A stretch of 64,000 nt of DNA. It comes from Bacteroides bouchesdurhonensis (GTDB lineage: Bacteria; Bacteroidota; Bacteroidia; Bacteroidales; Bacteroidaceae). The stretch is from assembly GCF_900155865.1 (NCBI RefSeq), contig NZ_LT707006.1, positions 3,946,577-4,010,576 on the forward strand, in the 5' to 3' direction. Positions 25,389 to 32,545 of the stretch are shown piece by piece; within the stretch, counting starts at the first letter, position 1, and every line of letters starts with the position of its first letter. The notes under the pieces are model-generated. The model was not told where the DNA came from and made no database searches. It saw only the letters and a list, made by a program, of their open reading frames with translations. The position numbers were made by a program, and so were the translations under genes.

Positions 25389-25454
25389 GTTACTTTCTTC
25401 ACCCGCTGGCAGGCTCACGGAAGAAAGTAACGGCGGCAAGCAGCCGCCGTTTTC
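25389..25454 (+). terminator. Double hairpin terminator between convergent operons
   Basis: GTTACTTTCTT (25389-25399) pairs with AAGAAAGTAAC (25421-25431). Overlapping its end, ACGGCGGC (25430-25437) pairs with GCCGCCGT (25443-25450), followed by TTT. It ends six bases before the stop of the minus-strand gene and so insulates both sides. Confidence 0.8.
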
Positions 25455-25456
25455 TA

Positions 25457-25939
25457 TCAACTGGTTTTAAGGCTCTTTATGGACGTGTATTTCTCTAACC
25501 ACACCTTTACCTGCTCCATGTTATATTCGCCCGTGATGATTGCCGTATGGTCGTCTATAGCTACAAACCGGACACTTTCATAGCTGTTTACCCAGCCTTG
25601 CAGGGAACAGACACCCCACGTTGCAACATCTTCAAAAACACTGCGGTCTATCCGGCTGATTGGTTCGCCGAAAACTACCGTCATTATCTGAAAGTCCGGT
25701 TTATCCTCCAACAGTTGCAAATGGTGCAGCGTGCCGAACTCGTCTATTTTGCGCCCCCACGCCCACACATCATTATACAAATCATCGCCCCACTGGTGCG
25801 GGTGGTCGAAACGGACTTTTACCTCTATGGTGTGTTCGTTTTCTTCTGTGTCCTCGATAACGCCCGTTACCATTAAGCCCGTAAAAATGCACTCGCAACG
25901 CCTGCCGATAAGCTCCTTGTTTACTTCTGTTGTTTTCAT
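25457..25939 (-). CDS. Unknown CTn accessory protein
   Basis: 160 residues from ATG 25939 (MKTTEVNKELIGRRCECIF); the frame opens further up, but those codons overlap the next gene. The protein is soluble. An N-terminal beta-type unit (CECIFTGLMVTGVIEDTEENEHTIEVKVRFDHPHQWGDDLY) resembles a small binding fold, and an FEDVATWGVCSLQGWVNSYESVRFVAIDDHTAIITGEY block follows. No family is named. It is the last gene of the minus-strand accessory block. Confidence 0.6.
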   Translation of the reverse strand: MKTTEVNKELIGRRCECIFTGLMVTGVIEDTEENEHTIEVKVRFDHPHQWGDDLYNDVWAWGRKIDEFGTLHHLQLLEDKPDFQIMTVVFGEPISRIDRSVFEDVATWGVCSLQGWVNSYESVRFVAIDDHTAIITGEYNMEQVKVWLEKYTSIKSLKTS

Positions 25940-25950
25940 GTCCCTAAAAT

Positions 25951-26172
25951 TTACTTGTTTATTACTCCGTTCTTCTTCGCTATCCATTCGTCACGCCTGC
26001 GGCGGCACTCGTCCAGCGTTTTGGCTACCGTGCTGAAAAGTTCGCCGTCCGTGTGGCGGTAGTCATATTGATAATAAATTTGTCCCCTGAAAGCCCCTAA
26101 ACAGCATTTCACGAACTTTTCTTCTCCCGGTGTTTGGGTAATGCTTACCCCGTTTTTGTTAAGTGACTGCAT
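25951..26172 (-). CDS. DUF3873 family protein
   Basis: 73 residues: MQSLNKNGVSITQTPGEEKFVKC, then QIYYQYDYRHTDGELFSTVAKTLDECRRRRDEWIAKK. This is the DUF3873 pattern, a small family found on Bacteroidetes conjugative elements beside ardA. The function is unknown. It begins 22 bases after the next small membrane gene ends. Confidence 0.75.
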   Translation of the reverse strand: MQSLNKNGVSITQTPGEEKFVKCCLGAFRGQIYYQYDYRHTDGELFSTVAKTLDECRRRRDEWIAKKNGVINK

Positions 26173-26194
26173 GATGTTCTATTTTTTTTAATGG

Positions 26195-26407
26195 TTATAA
26201 TATCAGTAAAGAAAGCAACAGCAGGAAAAGCAGAGCCACGCCCAGCGCATAAAGGGCTGAAAGGCAGACCCGGAGCAGGAAACGGGCGGCACAAAACACG
26301 ATATACGCCGTTATCGCCGTGCCTGCTCCGGCTACGCTGGTAAACCGCCATGCAAGGCAGAGCAGCAACACCCGCCAAAGGATTTTATAAATGCTTTTCC
26401 GTTTCAT
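26195..26407 (-). CDS. Small membrane protein (70 aa), CTn accessory
   Basis: MKRKSIYKILWRVLLLCLAWRF, then about 45 hydrophobic residues (ITAYIVFCAARFLLRVCLSALY and GVALLFLLLLSLLIL). The ATG at 26407 is chosen because the longer frame above it lies over ardA. It has two membrane helices and no known family. It lies between ardA and DUF3873 in the same orientation. Confidence 0.55.
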   Translation of the reverse strand: MKRKSIYKILWRVLLLCLAWRFTSVAGAGTAITAYIVFCAARFLLRVCLSALYALGVALLFLLLLSLLIL

Positions 26408-26459
26408 CGCTTGGTCGTTTTTAACGGGCAGGGCTTTGACACCCCGCCCGGATTGGTTG

Positions 26460-26993
26460 TTATGCCGCACGGAACACAAAACCGTCATCAAACCAGTAAT
26501 CGCACATAAAAAGGTCACGGGCGAACTTTTCATAATCGAAATAGGTCTTTGCGAACTCCGGCAGGTCGTAGCATTCCTCGATAATTTCATAGGCGAAATC
26601 TTCTTCATCGTCATATTGACCCAGATACTCGTCCCGGAAATCACGTACAAGGTCGTCCGCATCTTCCTCGCCCAAATCATGGCTTTTATAGTTGCACCAC
26701 ACGAAAAAGGCTTCCTGCTCGGTGTCGCTCAAATCCTCCACCGCATCACGCAGGGCGAAGAAGTTTTCAGAAATCCAGCTTTCGCCGATTAAGCCCTCCG
26801 GCACGTTCTCCCAGTCCTGAAACATGTATTCCGCATCTTCCTCGTCCTTGTGAAGTTCCCGGCAGGCTTCATAAAATTCTTCCTTGTCCGAATAGTCCGA
26901 AAGGTCGAGCCATGCGCCGGACAATGAACCGTTGTTGTACTTGGCATAAGTGCCTACATAAACTTTTGCTTCCGATAATACCTTTGCTTCCAT
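26460..26993 (-). CDS. ardA: Anti-restriction protein ArdA
   Basis: 177 residues from ATG 26993 (MEAKVLSEAKVYVGTYAKYNNGSLSGAWLDL). It is very acidic, with the ArdA features VYVGTYAKYNNGSLSGAWLDLSDY and the repeated FEEY/ACREL-type helices (EFYEACRELHKDEEDAEYMFQDWENVP). ArdA mimics B-form DNA and blocks type I restriction enzymes, protecting incoming single-stranded-then-duplex CTn DNA. The location near the integrase end fits early expression after entry. Confidence 0.88.
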   Translation of the reverse strand: MEAKVLSEAKVYVGTYAKYNNGSLSGAWLDLSDYSDKEEFYEACRELHKDEEDAEYMFQDWENVPEGLIGESWISENFFALRDAVEDLSDTEQEAFFVWCNYKSHDLGEEDADDLVRDFRDEYLGQYDDEEDFAYEIIEECYDLPEFAKTYFDYEKFARDLFMCDYWFDDGFVFRAA

Positions 26994-26999
26994 ATTGCT

Positions 27000-27528
27000 G
27001 TAATTTTTTAAGTTTTTAATTTTATGCGGATTTGAGAGGTGAGGGAGTTGAAGTTTCACTGAATTTTTTTCCTGTTTCCCGTAAATCCGACTTTTTTTTT
27101 ATGCGTCTTCCGGTCGGGTCGGTCGTTTTCGTTTCACATAGGCGTAAAAGGGTAGTGTTTAGAGTTTGCAAGGTTTTGGGCAAAAAATACCTCGCAAGGC
27201 AGGGAAGATTTTTTCGCCAAACCGGAACGGCTCGACCTTGCAAAATCGTGAAGAACACGTAACTACCTTTGCCTATTGAAATGATTAAAACGACTGTCCC
27301 GGCTGGGGGACTGCGTAAGAGGAAGATTTACAAATAGGGAAACTGGGGAAAAGTGCCTGTTCTCTTTCATCTTTTAGGGAACACTCCATGCGGGCGGGAA
27401 AGGCAAGGGTGTTGTGAGCTTGCTTGCAATACGCTTGTGCGGGTTTCCAACGGCTCTTTTCACGAAATACAGTCAGCCATGCCACGCACGGCTGGCGTTT
27501 CGGGAAATGTGCCAGTTGGAAAAGGATA
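27000..27528. other. Non-coding stretch between ardA and the ORF6N gene
   Basis: No ORF here has coding character. A long imperfect fold is seen at 27165-27244: TTTGCAAGGT (27165-27174) pairs with ACCTTGCAAA (27235-27244), and internal GGTTTTGG/CCAAACC and AAAAAAT/ATTTTTT pairings add to it. A TACCTTTG box lies at about 27263-27270 on the plus strand. The upstream part is presumably the ardA leader. Nothing else was recognised. Confidence 0.4.
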
Positions 27529-27560
27529 TAAAAAATGCGGGTAGTCGGTAGACTGCCCGC
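27529..27560 (-). terminator. Terminator downstream of the ORF6N gene
   Basis: GCGGGTAGTC (27537-27546) pairs with GACTGCCCGC (27551-27560) through one G-T pair and a GGTA loop. On the minus strand the stem is followed by ATTTTTTATA. Confidence 0.75.
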
Positions 27561-27606
27561 AAGGTGGAAGAATGTACAATGCTGGGATATAGGTTATTAA
27601 GTGGAA

Positions 27607-27661
27607 TTTCGTTACCGAAATCGTTACCTATTCGTTCTTGCCACGGTTATAGGTAACGAAA
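27607..27661. repeat. TCGTTAC repeats, left cluster (integrase arm-like sites)
   Basis: TTTCGTTACC (27607-27616), AATCGTTACC (27619-27628) and, inverted, GGTAACGAAA (27652-27661). The same 10-mers recur on the other side of the ORF6N and integrase genes at 29571-29622. They overlap the end of the ORF6N gene. Confidence 0.5.
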
Positions 27662-28158
27662 CCTACCGGACGGCGTTCTTTCTGTTGTTTCGACTGGCTC
27701 AAAAGCTGGGTAAGGGCTTGGTACAGTTCGTTGAACTGCGCATCGGTGCTTACCTCCAGTTCCTCGATGCGCCTTGACAGTTCCTCGTAACCGATTGCCA
27801 TTTGGCGCATGAGGACAAAAGCCCGCATGATTGAAATGTTTACTTCTATGGCTACTTTGGAGCGGAGAACCGAAGAAAGCATGGCTACGCCCTGCTCGGT
27901 GAAAGCCATAGGCATAGCAACGCCGAAGTTGTAAGCAGGGGGTATCACATTTTGTGATACCCCTATGGATAACAGCAAGTTAGCTTCCTCTTGGGTGAGT
28001 ACAAACATAAAATCACCCGGAAAACGCTCGATATTGCGCTTGACCGCCTGCTTCAAGGCTCGTGTTTCCACTTGGTAGAGTTCTGCCAAATGATAATCGA
28101 GCATCACCCGGCAACTTCTGACCTCAAAAATCTTGTTTTGGATAATCTGCAAATCCAT
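27628..28158 (-). CDS. ORF6N domain protein (phage antirepressor-like)
   Basis: 176 residues from ATG 28158 (MDLQIIQNKIFEVRSCRVMLDYHLAELYQVETRALKQAVKR). The ORF6N domain fills the first ~90 residues: LAELYQVETRALKQAVKRNIERFPGDFMFVLTQEE, and AFTEQGVAMLSSVLRS. A helical tail follows. ORF6N and KilA-N proteins bind DNA and often act as phage-type regulators. The gene sits between the integrase and ardA on the same strand. Its own coding sequence contains a perfect 11+3+11 palindrome (27939-27963) matching the core of the one upstream (28205-28227), which suggests autoregulation. Confidence 0.82.
   Translation of the reverse strand: MDLQIIQNKIFEVRSCRVMLDYHLAELYQVETRALKQAVKRNIERFPGDFMFVLTQEEANLLLSIGVSQNVIPPAYNFGVAMPMAFTEQGVAMLSSVLRSKVAIEVNISIMRAFVLMRQMAIGYEELSRRIEELEVSTDAQFNELYQALTQLLSQSKQQKERRPVGFVTYNRGKNE
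27939..27963. promoter_or_regulatory. Palindrome inside the ORF6N gene
   Basis: Eleven bases (27939-27949) pair with eleven (27953-27963) around TTT; the centre reads TCACA-TTT-TGTGA. It codes for GVSQNVIP in frame. It shares its core with the palindrome at 28205-28227. Confidence 0.55.
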
Positions 28159-28204
28159 AATCGTATATTTTAGGAGATTTAGCAATGTTGGAATAATAGT
28201 AAGG

Positions 28205-28227
28205 ACTGGTCACAAATTGTGACCAGT
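28205..28227. promoter_or_regulatory. Palindrome between integrase and ORF6N gene
   Basis: A perfect 11+1+11 palindrome with centre TCACA-AAT-TGTGA, 16 bases after the integrase stop and 47 bases before the ORF6N start. There is no U tract on either strand, so an operator is more likely than a terminator. Confidence 0.6.
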
Positions 28228-28242
28228 TCCATATAATCAAGA

Positions 28243-29472
28243 TTACATGGCAACTTCCTTGTAAATCTTCTCAATGCCGACAAACTTCTTGTCAAGCCCC
28301 TGCATATCGCTGCCTATCTTGCTGTTGGTGATGCGGGCGTAGATTTGCGTAGTTTCTATGTTTGTGTGTCCCAGCATCTTGGACACCGTTTCAATGGGTA
28401 CGCCCTTTGACAGCGTGGTGGTCGTGGCGAACGTGTGCCGGGCAAGGTGGAATGTCAGGTTCTTTTTAATACCGCATATATCGGCAATCTCTTTCAAGTA
28501 GGCGTTTAGCTTCTGATTGCTGATTACGGGAAGTATCTTGCCGTCCGGCAACTTGCCCTTGTACTTCTTCAAAATCATCTTGGGAATATCCAGCAGGGGG
28601 ACATTCACGTCCGTGTTGGTCTTTACCCGCTTGGTGATTATCCAAAGGTTGCCGTCAAAAGACTTTTGGATATTCTCCTGCCGCAAATTGGCGACATCGC
28701 TGTATGCCAGACCGCAGAAACAGGAAAAGACGAACAAGTCCCTGACGTGTTCCAGCCGTTCGGAAACCATTTTCTTTTTAAGGATAATTTTAATCTCGTC
28801 CTCTGTCAGATAACCCCTGTCCACTTTTTCCAGCCGGATTTTGTAGCTGGCGAAAGGGTCGCCCACCAGTATGCCGTTGTTACGGGCGATGATGATGATA
28901 CGCTTGAAGAACTGCATGAACTTGGCGGTGGTGTTGTAGCCGCACTTGCAGGCGGTACGCAAATACAACTCAAAATCGGTAATGAACATCGGGCTTATCT
29001 CCTTTATGGATATGTCCGATACGTTGTACTTGCTTTGGATAAATTCAGCGAGGTGGCGGCGGGTCACTTCATACTTGCGGTAGGTCGCTATCGTCTTGGA
29101 TATGCCTACAAGCTGCTTCACATCGTCATTGTGCTTTTGGAACAATGAAAGGATTGTTTCGTGGCTCTCGCTGTGTCCCAAGAACTCGTTTTTCACTTTC
29201 TCGGCGGTCACGTAATTGTCACGCCGCTGCATTTCGTGGTAAATGGTATTCAGGGAAGAACGTATGTCGTCCAAAAGGGCGTTTATCCTCCCGGCATCCC
29301 TGCCTTTGGCTTTGCCCGCAGTAATGCTCCAGTTGTCGGGCTGGATGCTCTGTTTCGTACTGAACTGGCAAAGTTTGCCGTCTATGGTGATGCGTGCCAT
29401 AATCATAACCTCGCCGTTTTTCTTTTCAGAACCTTTCTTCAAATAAAAAAGAACCTTGAATGTCGATTTCAT
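28243..29472 (-). CDS. int: Tyrosine integrase of the CTn (IntDOT-like)
   Basis: 409 residues, almost the length of IntDOT (411). An N-terminal arm-binding domain (KVLFYLKKGSEKKNGEVMIMARITIDGKLCQFST), a SAM-like core-binding domain (about 105-205) and the catalytic domain are visible. Catalytic residues seen: His342 and Arg345 (FHLARHTF), His369 (GHTN) and Tyr378 (QIYARI), with Lys282 as the likely beta-hairpin lysine. The first catalytic Arg is not where expected: FCGLAYSDV has Ala256. IntDOT also lacks this Arg. It catalyses integration and excision. It lies last in the element, ~275 bases from the tRNA-Ser 3' end. Confidence 0.9.
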   Translation of the reverse strand: MKSTFKVLFYLKKGSEKKNGEVMIMARITIDGKLCQFSTKQSIQPDNWSITAGKAKGRDAGRINALLDDIRSSLNTIYHEMQRRDNYVTAEKVKNEFLGHSESHETILSLFQKHNDDVKQLVGISKTIATYRKYEVTRRHLAEFIQSKYNVSDISIKEISPMFITDFELYLRTACKCGYNTTAKFMQFFKRIIIIARNNGILVGDPFASYKIRLEKVDRGYLTEDEIKIILKKKMVSERLEHVRDLFVFSCFCGLAYSDVANLRQENIQKSFDGNLWIITKRVKTNTDVNVPLLDIPKMILKKYKGKLPDGKILPVISNQKLNAYLKEIADICGIKKNLTFHLARHTFATTTTLSKGVPIETVSKMLGHTNIETTQIYARITNSKIGSDMQGLDKKFVGIEKIYKEVAM

Positions 29473-29570
29473 AACTCACTTTTTTTAGTTGCAAAATTAA
29501 TTTTTACCTCTCGTTTTCGAGTTATGCAGACTATGGACTAATCAAGTCATTATCAGGTCATTTATGGACA

Positions 29571-29622
29571 AATCGTTACCGTTTTTGTCCGGCGGGGAAT
29601 AGGTAACGATTTAGTAACGAAA
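29571..29622. repeat. TCGTTAC repeats, right cluster, at the element end
   Basis: AATCGTTACC (29571-29580) and GGTAACGATT (29602-29611) form a perfect inverted repeat, followed by AGTAACGAAA (29613-29622). They lie ~100 bases upstream of the integrase start. Together with 27607-27661 they look like arm-type integrase sites. The element end is probably between 29,600 and 29,670. Confidence 0.5.
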
Positions 29623-29674
29623 CTTTGTCTTTTACCGTACTTTTGAAGTCTTGGAAGCAGGACTTTCGGGCAAT

Positions 29675-29709
29675 AAAAAAAGCCACAAATCATTGATTTG
29701 TAGCTTTTT
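29675..29709 (-). terminator. Terminator of tRNA-Ser
   Basis: AAGC-C-ACAAAT (29680-29690) pairs with ATTTGT-A-GCTT (29696-29707) around CATTG. On the minus strand a run of seven T follows. It ends the tRNA transcript 37 bases after its 3' end, and so belongs to the chromosome rather than the CTn. Confidence 0.7.
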
Positions 29710-29745
29710 GTCCGTTTGCTGACCATTTCTGTCCAGCACGTTCAG

Positions 29746-29830
29746 CGGAGAGACAGGGATTCGAACCCCGGGTACCTCGCAGTACAACGGTTTTCAAGAC
29801 CGCCGCAATCGACCACTCTGCCACCTCTCC
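29746..29830 (-). tRNA. tRNA-Ser (anticodon TGA)
   Basis: Read on the minus strand it begins GGAGAGGTGGCAGAGTGG and folds as a class II tRNA. Acceptor stem GGAGAGG pairs with TCTCTCC with a terminal G-T. The anticodon loop is CTTGAAA with anticodon TGA, there is a long variable arm (GTTGTACTGCGAGGTAC region), a T-loop GGTTCGAATCC, and discriminator G. CCA is not encoded. Its 3' end points at the CTn, the usual arrangement for tRNA-associated integration. A consensus promoter lies upstream (29871-29901). Confidence 0.95.
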
Positions 29831-29870
29831 AAAACTCCTTTATCTGAAGTACTTTCCGTTGAAAGCGGTG

Positions 29871-29901
29871 CAAAGGTACGAATCATTTTTAAATCTGCAA
29901 A
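29871..29901 (-). promoter_or_regulatory. tRNA-Ser promoter
   Basis: On the minus strand TTTG (29898-29901), a 19-base spacer and TACCTTTG (29871-29878): a perfect Bacteroides promoter ~40 bases before the tRNA 5' end. A TATTTTTG box on the plus strand (29932-29939) serves the divergent mutS2. Confidence 0.75.
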
Positions 29902-29963
29902 CATTCTGATATTTTTTTCGCGAATTAATCGTATTTTTGCAGCTTATTACAAGTAAGAAAGAT

Positions 29964-32459
29964 ATGATATATCCTCAGAATTTTGAGCAAAAGATAGGGT
30001 TCGACCAAATAAGACAGTTATTGAAAGAAAAGTGTCTCAGCACTTTAGGCGAAGAGCGCGTATCAGGAATGACTTTTTCTGATCAATACGATGAAGTAGA
30101 AGAGAAGTTAAATCAGGTAACTGAATTTGTGCGCATCATTCAGGAAGAAGACGGATTTCCGGATCAGTTTTTTTTCGATGTCCGACCTTCACTAAAACGG
30201 GTACGGATAGAAGGTATGTATTTAGACGAACAAGAATTGTTTGATCTTCGCCGTTCATTAGAAACAATCAGGGATATTGTGCGCTTTTTACAACGAAATG
30301 AAGAAGAAGAAAATGATTGCCCCTATCCTAGCCTGAAAAAGCTAGCAGGAGATATCGCCGTATTCCCACAACTTATCGGAAAGATAGACGGTATTCTTAA
30401 TAAATACGGTAAAATTAAAGATAATGCTTCCACTGAGCTGGCACGTATTCGTAGAGAACTTGCCAGTACAATGGGAAGTATTTCACGTTCACTGAACAGT
30501 ATCCTCCGCAGTGCACAATCCGAAGGCTATGTAGATAAAGACGTGACTCCTACAATGCGTGACGGACGTCTGGTAATCCCCGTTGCACCCGGACTCAAGC
30601 GAAAAATCAAGGGAATCGTACATGACGAGTCCGCCAGTGGAAAAACTGTATTTATTGAACCGGCAGAAGTAGTGGAAGCCAACAATCGTATTCGTGAGCT
30701 CGAAGGAGATGAACGGCGTGAAATCATTCGTATCTTGATTGAGTTCTCCAACATATTACGTCCTTCTATTCCAGAAATCCTTCAATCGTATGAATTTCTG
30801 GCAGAAATTGATTTCATTCGTGCAAAAAGCCATTTCGCAATACAGACTAATAGTCTAAAACCTGCAATAGAGAATGAACAATTACTGGATTGGACAATGG
30901 CTGTACATCCATTACTACAGATTTCATTAGCTAAACATGGCAAAAAGGTAGTTCCTCTGGATATAGAACTCAATCAGAAACAGCGTATCCTTATTATTTC
31001 CGGTCCGAATGCCGGAGGTAAATCCGTATGTTTGAAAACGGTTGGATTATTACAGTATATGCTCCAATGCGGAATGTTGGTTCCAATGCACGAACGCAGC
31101 CATACAGGAATGTTCAGCAGTATTTTTATTGATATTGGTGACGAACAGTCCATCGAAGATGACCTGAGTACTTATTCCTCACATCTGACCAATATGAAAA
31201 TCATGATGAAAAGCTGCAATGGACATAGCCTGATTCTCATCGATGAATTCGGAGGAGGCACTGAGCCGCAAATCGGAGGGGCTATTGCAGAAGCTGTACT
31301 TAAACGTTTTAATCAGAAGGGAACATTCGGGGTAATTACTACTCATTATCAGAATCTGAAACATTTCGCTGAAGACCATGAAGGAGTAGTAAACGGGGCA
31401 ATGTTGTATGACCGCCATTTAATGCAAGCTTTATTCCAACTGCAAATCGGAAATCCGGGAAGTTCATTCGCTGTTGAAATTGCCCGAAAAATCGGTTTGC
31501 CGGAAGATGTCATTGCAGATGCTTCAGAGATTGTGGGAAGCGAGTATATTAATGCGGATAAATATCTTCAGGATATCGTACGTGATAAACGTTATTGGGA
31601 AGGCAAACGCCAGACAATACGCCAACGGGAGAAGCACATGGAAGAAACGATTGCTCGTTATCAGACGGAAATGGAAGAATTGCAGAAATCACGTAAAGAG
31701 ATTATTCGTCAAGCAAAAGAAGAAGCTGAACGGCTGTTGCAGGAATCAAATGCCCGTATTGAAAATACGATCCGTACAATAAAAGAAGCACAGGCCGAAA
31801 AAGAAAAGACTCGTCTGGTACGTCAGGAACTGGCAGATTTCCGTACTTCTCTAGACTCGTTCTCTTCTAAAGAGCAGGAAGAAAAGATTGCACAGAAGAT
31901 GAAAAAACTAAAAGAGAAACAGGAGCGAAAGAAAAATAAAAAAAATGATCCTAAAACAGCTTCTTCTCCTTCTGCAACTCCTAAAATAATTCCTATCACA
32001 GTCGGCGAGAATGTAAAAATCAAAGGTCAAACCAGTATCGGACAGGTAATGGAGATCAACGGCAAAAATGCAGTGGTCGCTTTTGGAAGTATAAAGACCA
32101 CTGTAAAATTAGACCGTTTGGAACGCTCCAAAGCTGCCCCGAAAACAGAAGGAATTGCAAAAAGTACGTTTGTCAGTACACAAACACATGATCAAATGTA
32201 TGAAAAGAAACTCAGTTTCAAACAAGATATCGATGTTCGTGGAATGAGAGGGGATGAAGCTTTACAAGCTGTTACCTATTTTATTGATGATGCTATATTA
32301 GTAGGCATGAACCGTGTTCGCATTCTTCATGGAACAGGAACAGGAATCCTTCGTACACTCATCCGCCAATATTTATCTACCGTACCAGGAGTACGTCATT
32401 ATGCAGACGAACACGTCCAATTCGGAGGAGCAGGAATTACTGTTGTCGATTTTGAATAA
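29964..32459 (+). CDS. mutS2: Endonuclease MutS2
   Basis: 831 residues from ATG 29964 (MIYPQNFEQKIGFDQIRQLL). The ATPase core has Walker A GPNAGGKS at 347-354 and the MutS signature IDIGDEQSIEDDLSTYSSHL with Walker B LILIDEFGGGTEP. A long coiled coil (~520-620) leads to a KOW-like stretch and a C-terminal Smr nuclease domain (DVRGMRG near 757 and HGTGTG near 790). MutS2 suppresses homologous recombination and rescues collided ribosomes in some bacteria. It is not a mismatch-repair protein. It is the first chromosomal gene past the tRNA. Confidence 0.93.
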   Translation: MIYPQNFEQKIGFDQIRQLLKEKCLSTLGEERVSGMTFSDQYDEVEEKLNQVTEFVRIIQEEDGFPDQFFFDVRPSLKRVRIEGMYLDEQELFDLRRSLETIRDIVRFLQRNEEEENDCPYPSLKKLAGDIAVFPQLIGKIDGILNKYGKIKDNASTELARIRRELASTMGSISRSLNSILRSAQSEGYVDKDVTPTMRDGRLVIPVAPGLKRKIKGIVHDESASGKTVFIEPAEVVEANNRIRELEGDERREIIRILIEFSNILRPSIPEILQSYEFLAEIDFIRAKSHFAIQTNSLKPAIENEQLLDWTMAVHPLLQISLAKHGKKVVPLDIELNQKQRILIISGPNAGGKSVCLKTVGLLQYMLQCGMLVPMHERSHTGMFSSIFIDIGDEQSIEDDLSTYSSHLTNMKIMMKSCNGHSLILIDEFGGGTEPQIGGAIAEAVLKRFNQKGTFGVITTHYQNLKHFAEDHEGVVNGAMLYDRHLMQALFQLQIGNPGSSFAVEIARKIGLPEDVIADASEIVGSEYINADKYLQDIVRDKRYWEGKRQTIRQREKHMEETIARYQTEMEELQKSRKEIIRQAKEEAERLLQESNARIENTIRTIKEAQAEKEKTRLVRQELADFRTSLDSFSSKEQEEKIAQKMKKLKEKQERKKNKKNDPKTASSPSATPKIIPITVGENVKIKGQTSIGQVMEINGKNAVVAFGSIKTTVKLDRLERSKAAPKTEGIAKSTFVSTQTHDQMYEKKLSFKQDIDVRGMRGDEALQAVTYFIDDAILVGMNRVRILHGTGTGILRTLIRQYLSTVPGVRHYADEHVQFGGAGITVVDFE

Positions 32460-32489
32460 TTATTTGTAAACAAATTCAATAATTACTTG

Positions 32490-32539
32490 TTCTCATTTAG
32501 AAAACCACTACTTTTGTTTGTGGTTTTCTAAAACGAGAA
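32490..32539 (+). promoter_or_regulatory. Long hairpin with an embedded -7 box upstream of corA
   Basis: TTTAGAAAACCAC (32496-32508) pairs perfectly with GTGGTTTTCTAAA (32520-32532). Outer TTCTC (32490-32494) pairs with GAGAA (32535-32539). The loop holds TACTTTTG (32509-32516), a fit to the -7 box. There is no U tract. It may mark the corA promoter, or act as a hairpin in mutS2 read-through RNA. Confidence 0.4.
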
Positions 32540-32545
32540 TAAAGC

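Noticed and set aside
27400..27530. A group II intron or retron end
   Set aside because: A few GTGCG-like and stem motifs are present, but there is no reverse transcriptase and no domain V structure.
27353..27544. A 63-codon ORF on the plus strand between ardA and ORF6N
   Set aside because: It has no coding character or start signals, and it runs into the terminator hairpin at 27537-27560.
29746..29830. Duplication of the tRNA-Ser 3' end as the element's other att site
   Set aside because: No second copy of the tRNA 3' sequence was noticed in the window; the left end of the element is outside, so this cannot be tested here.
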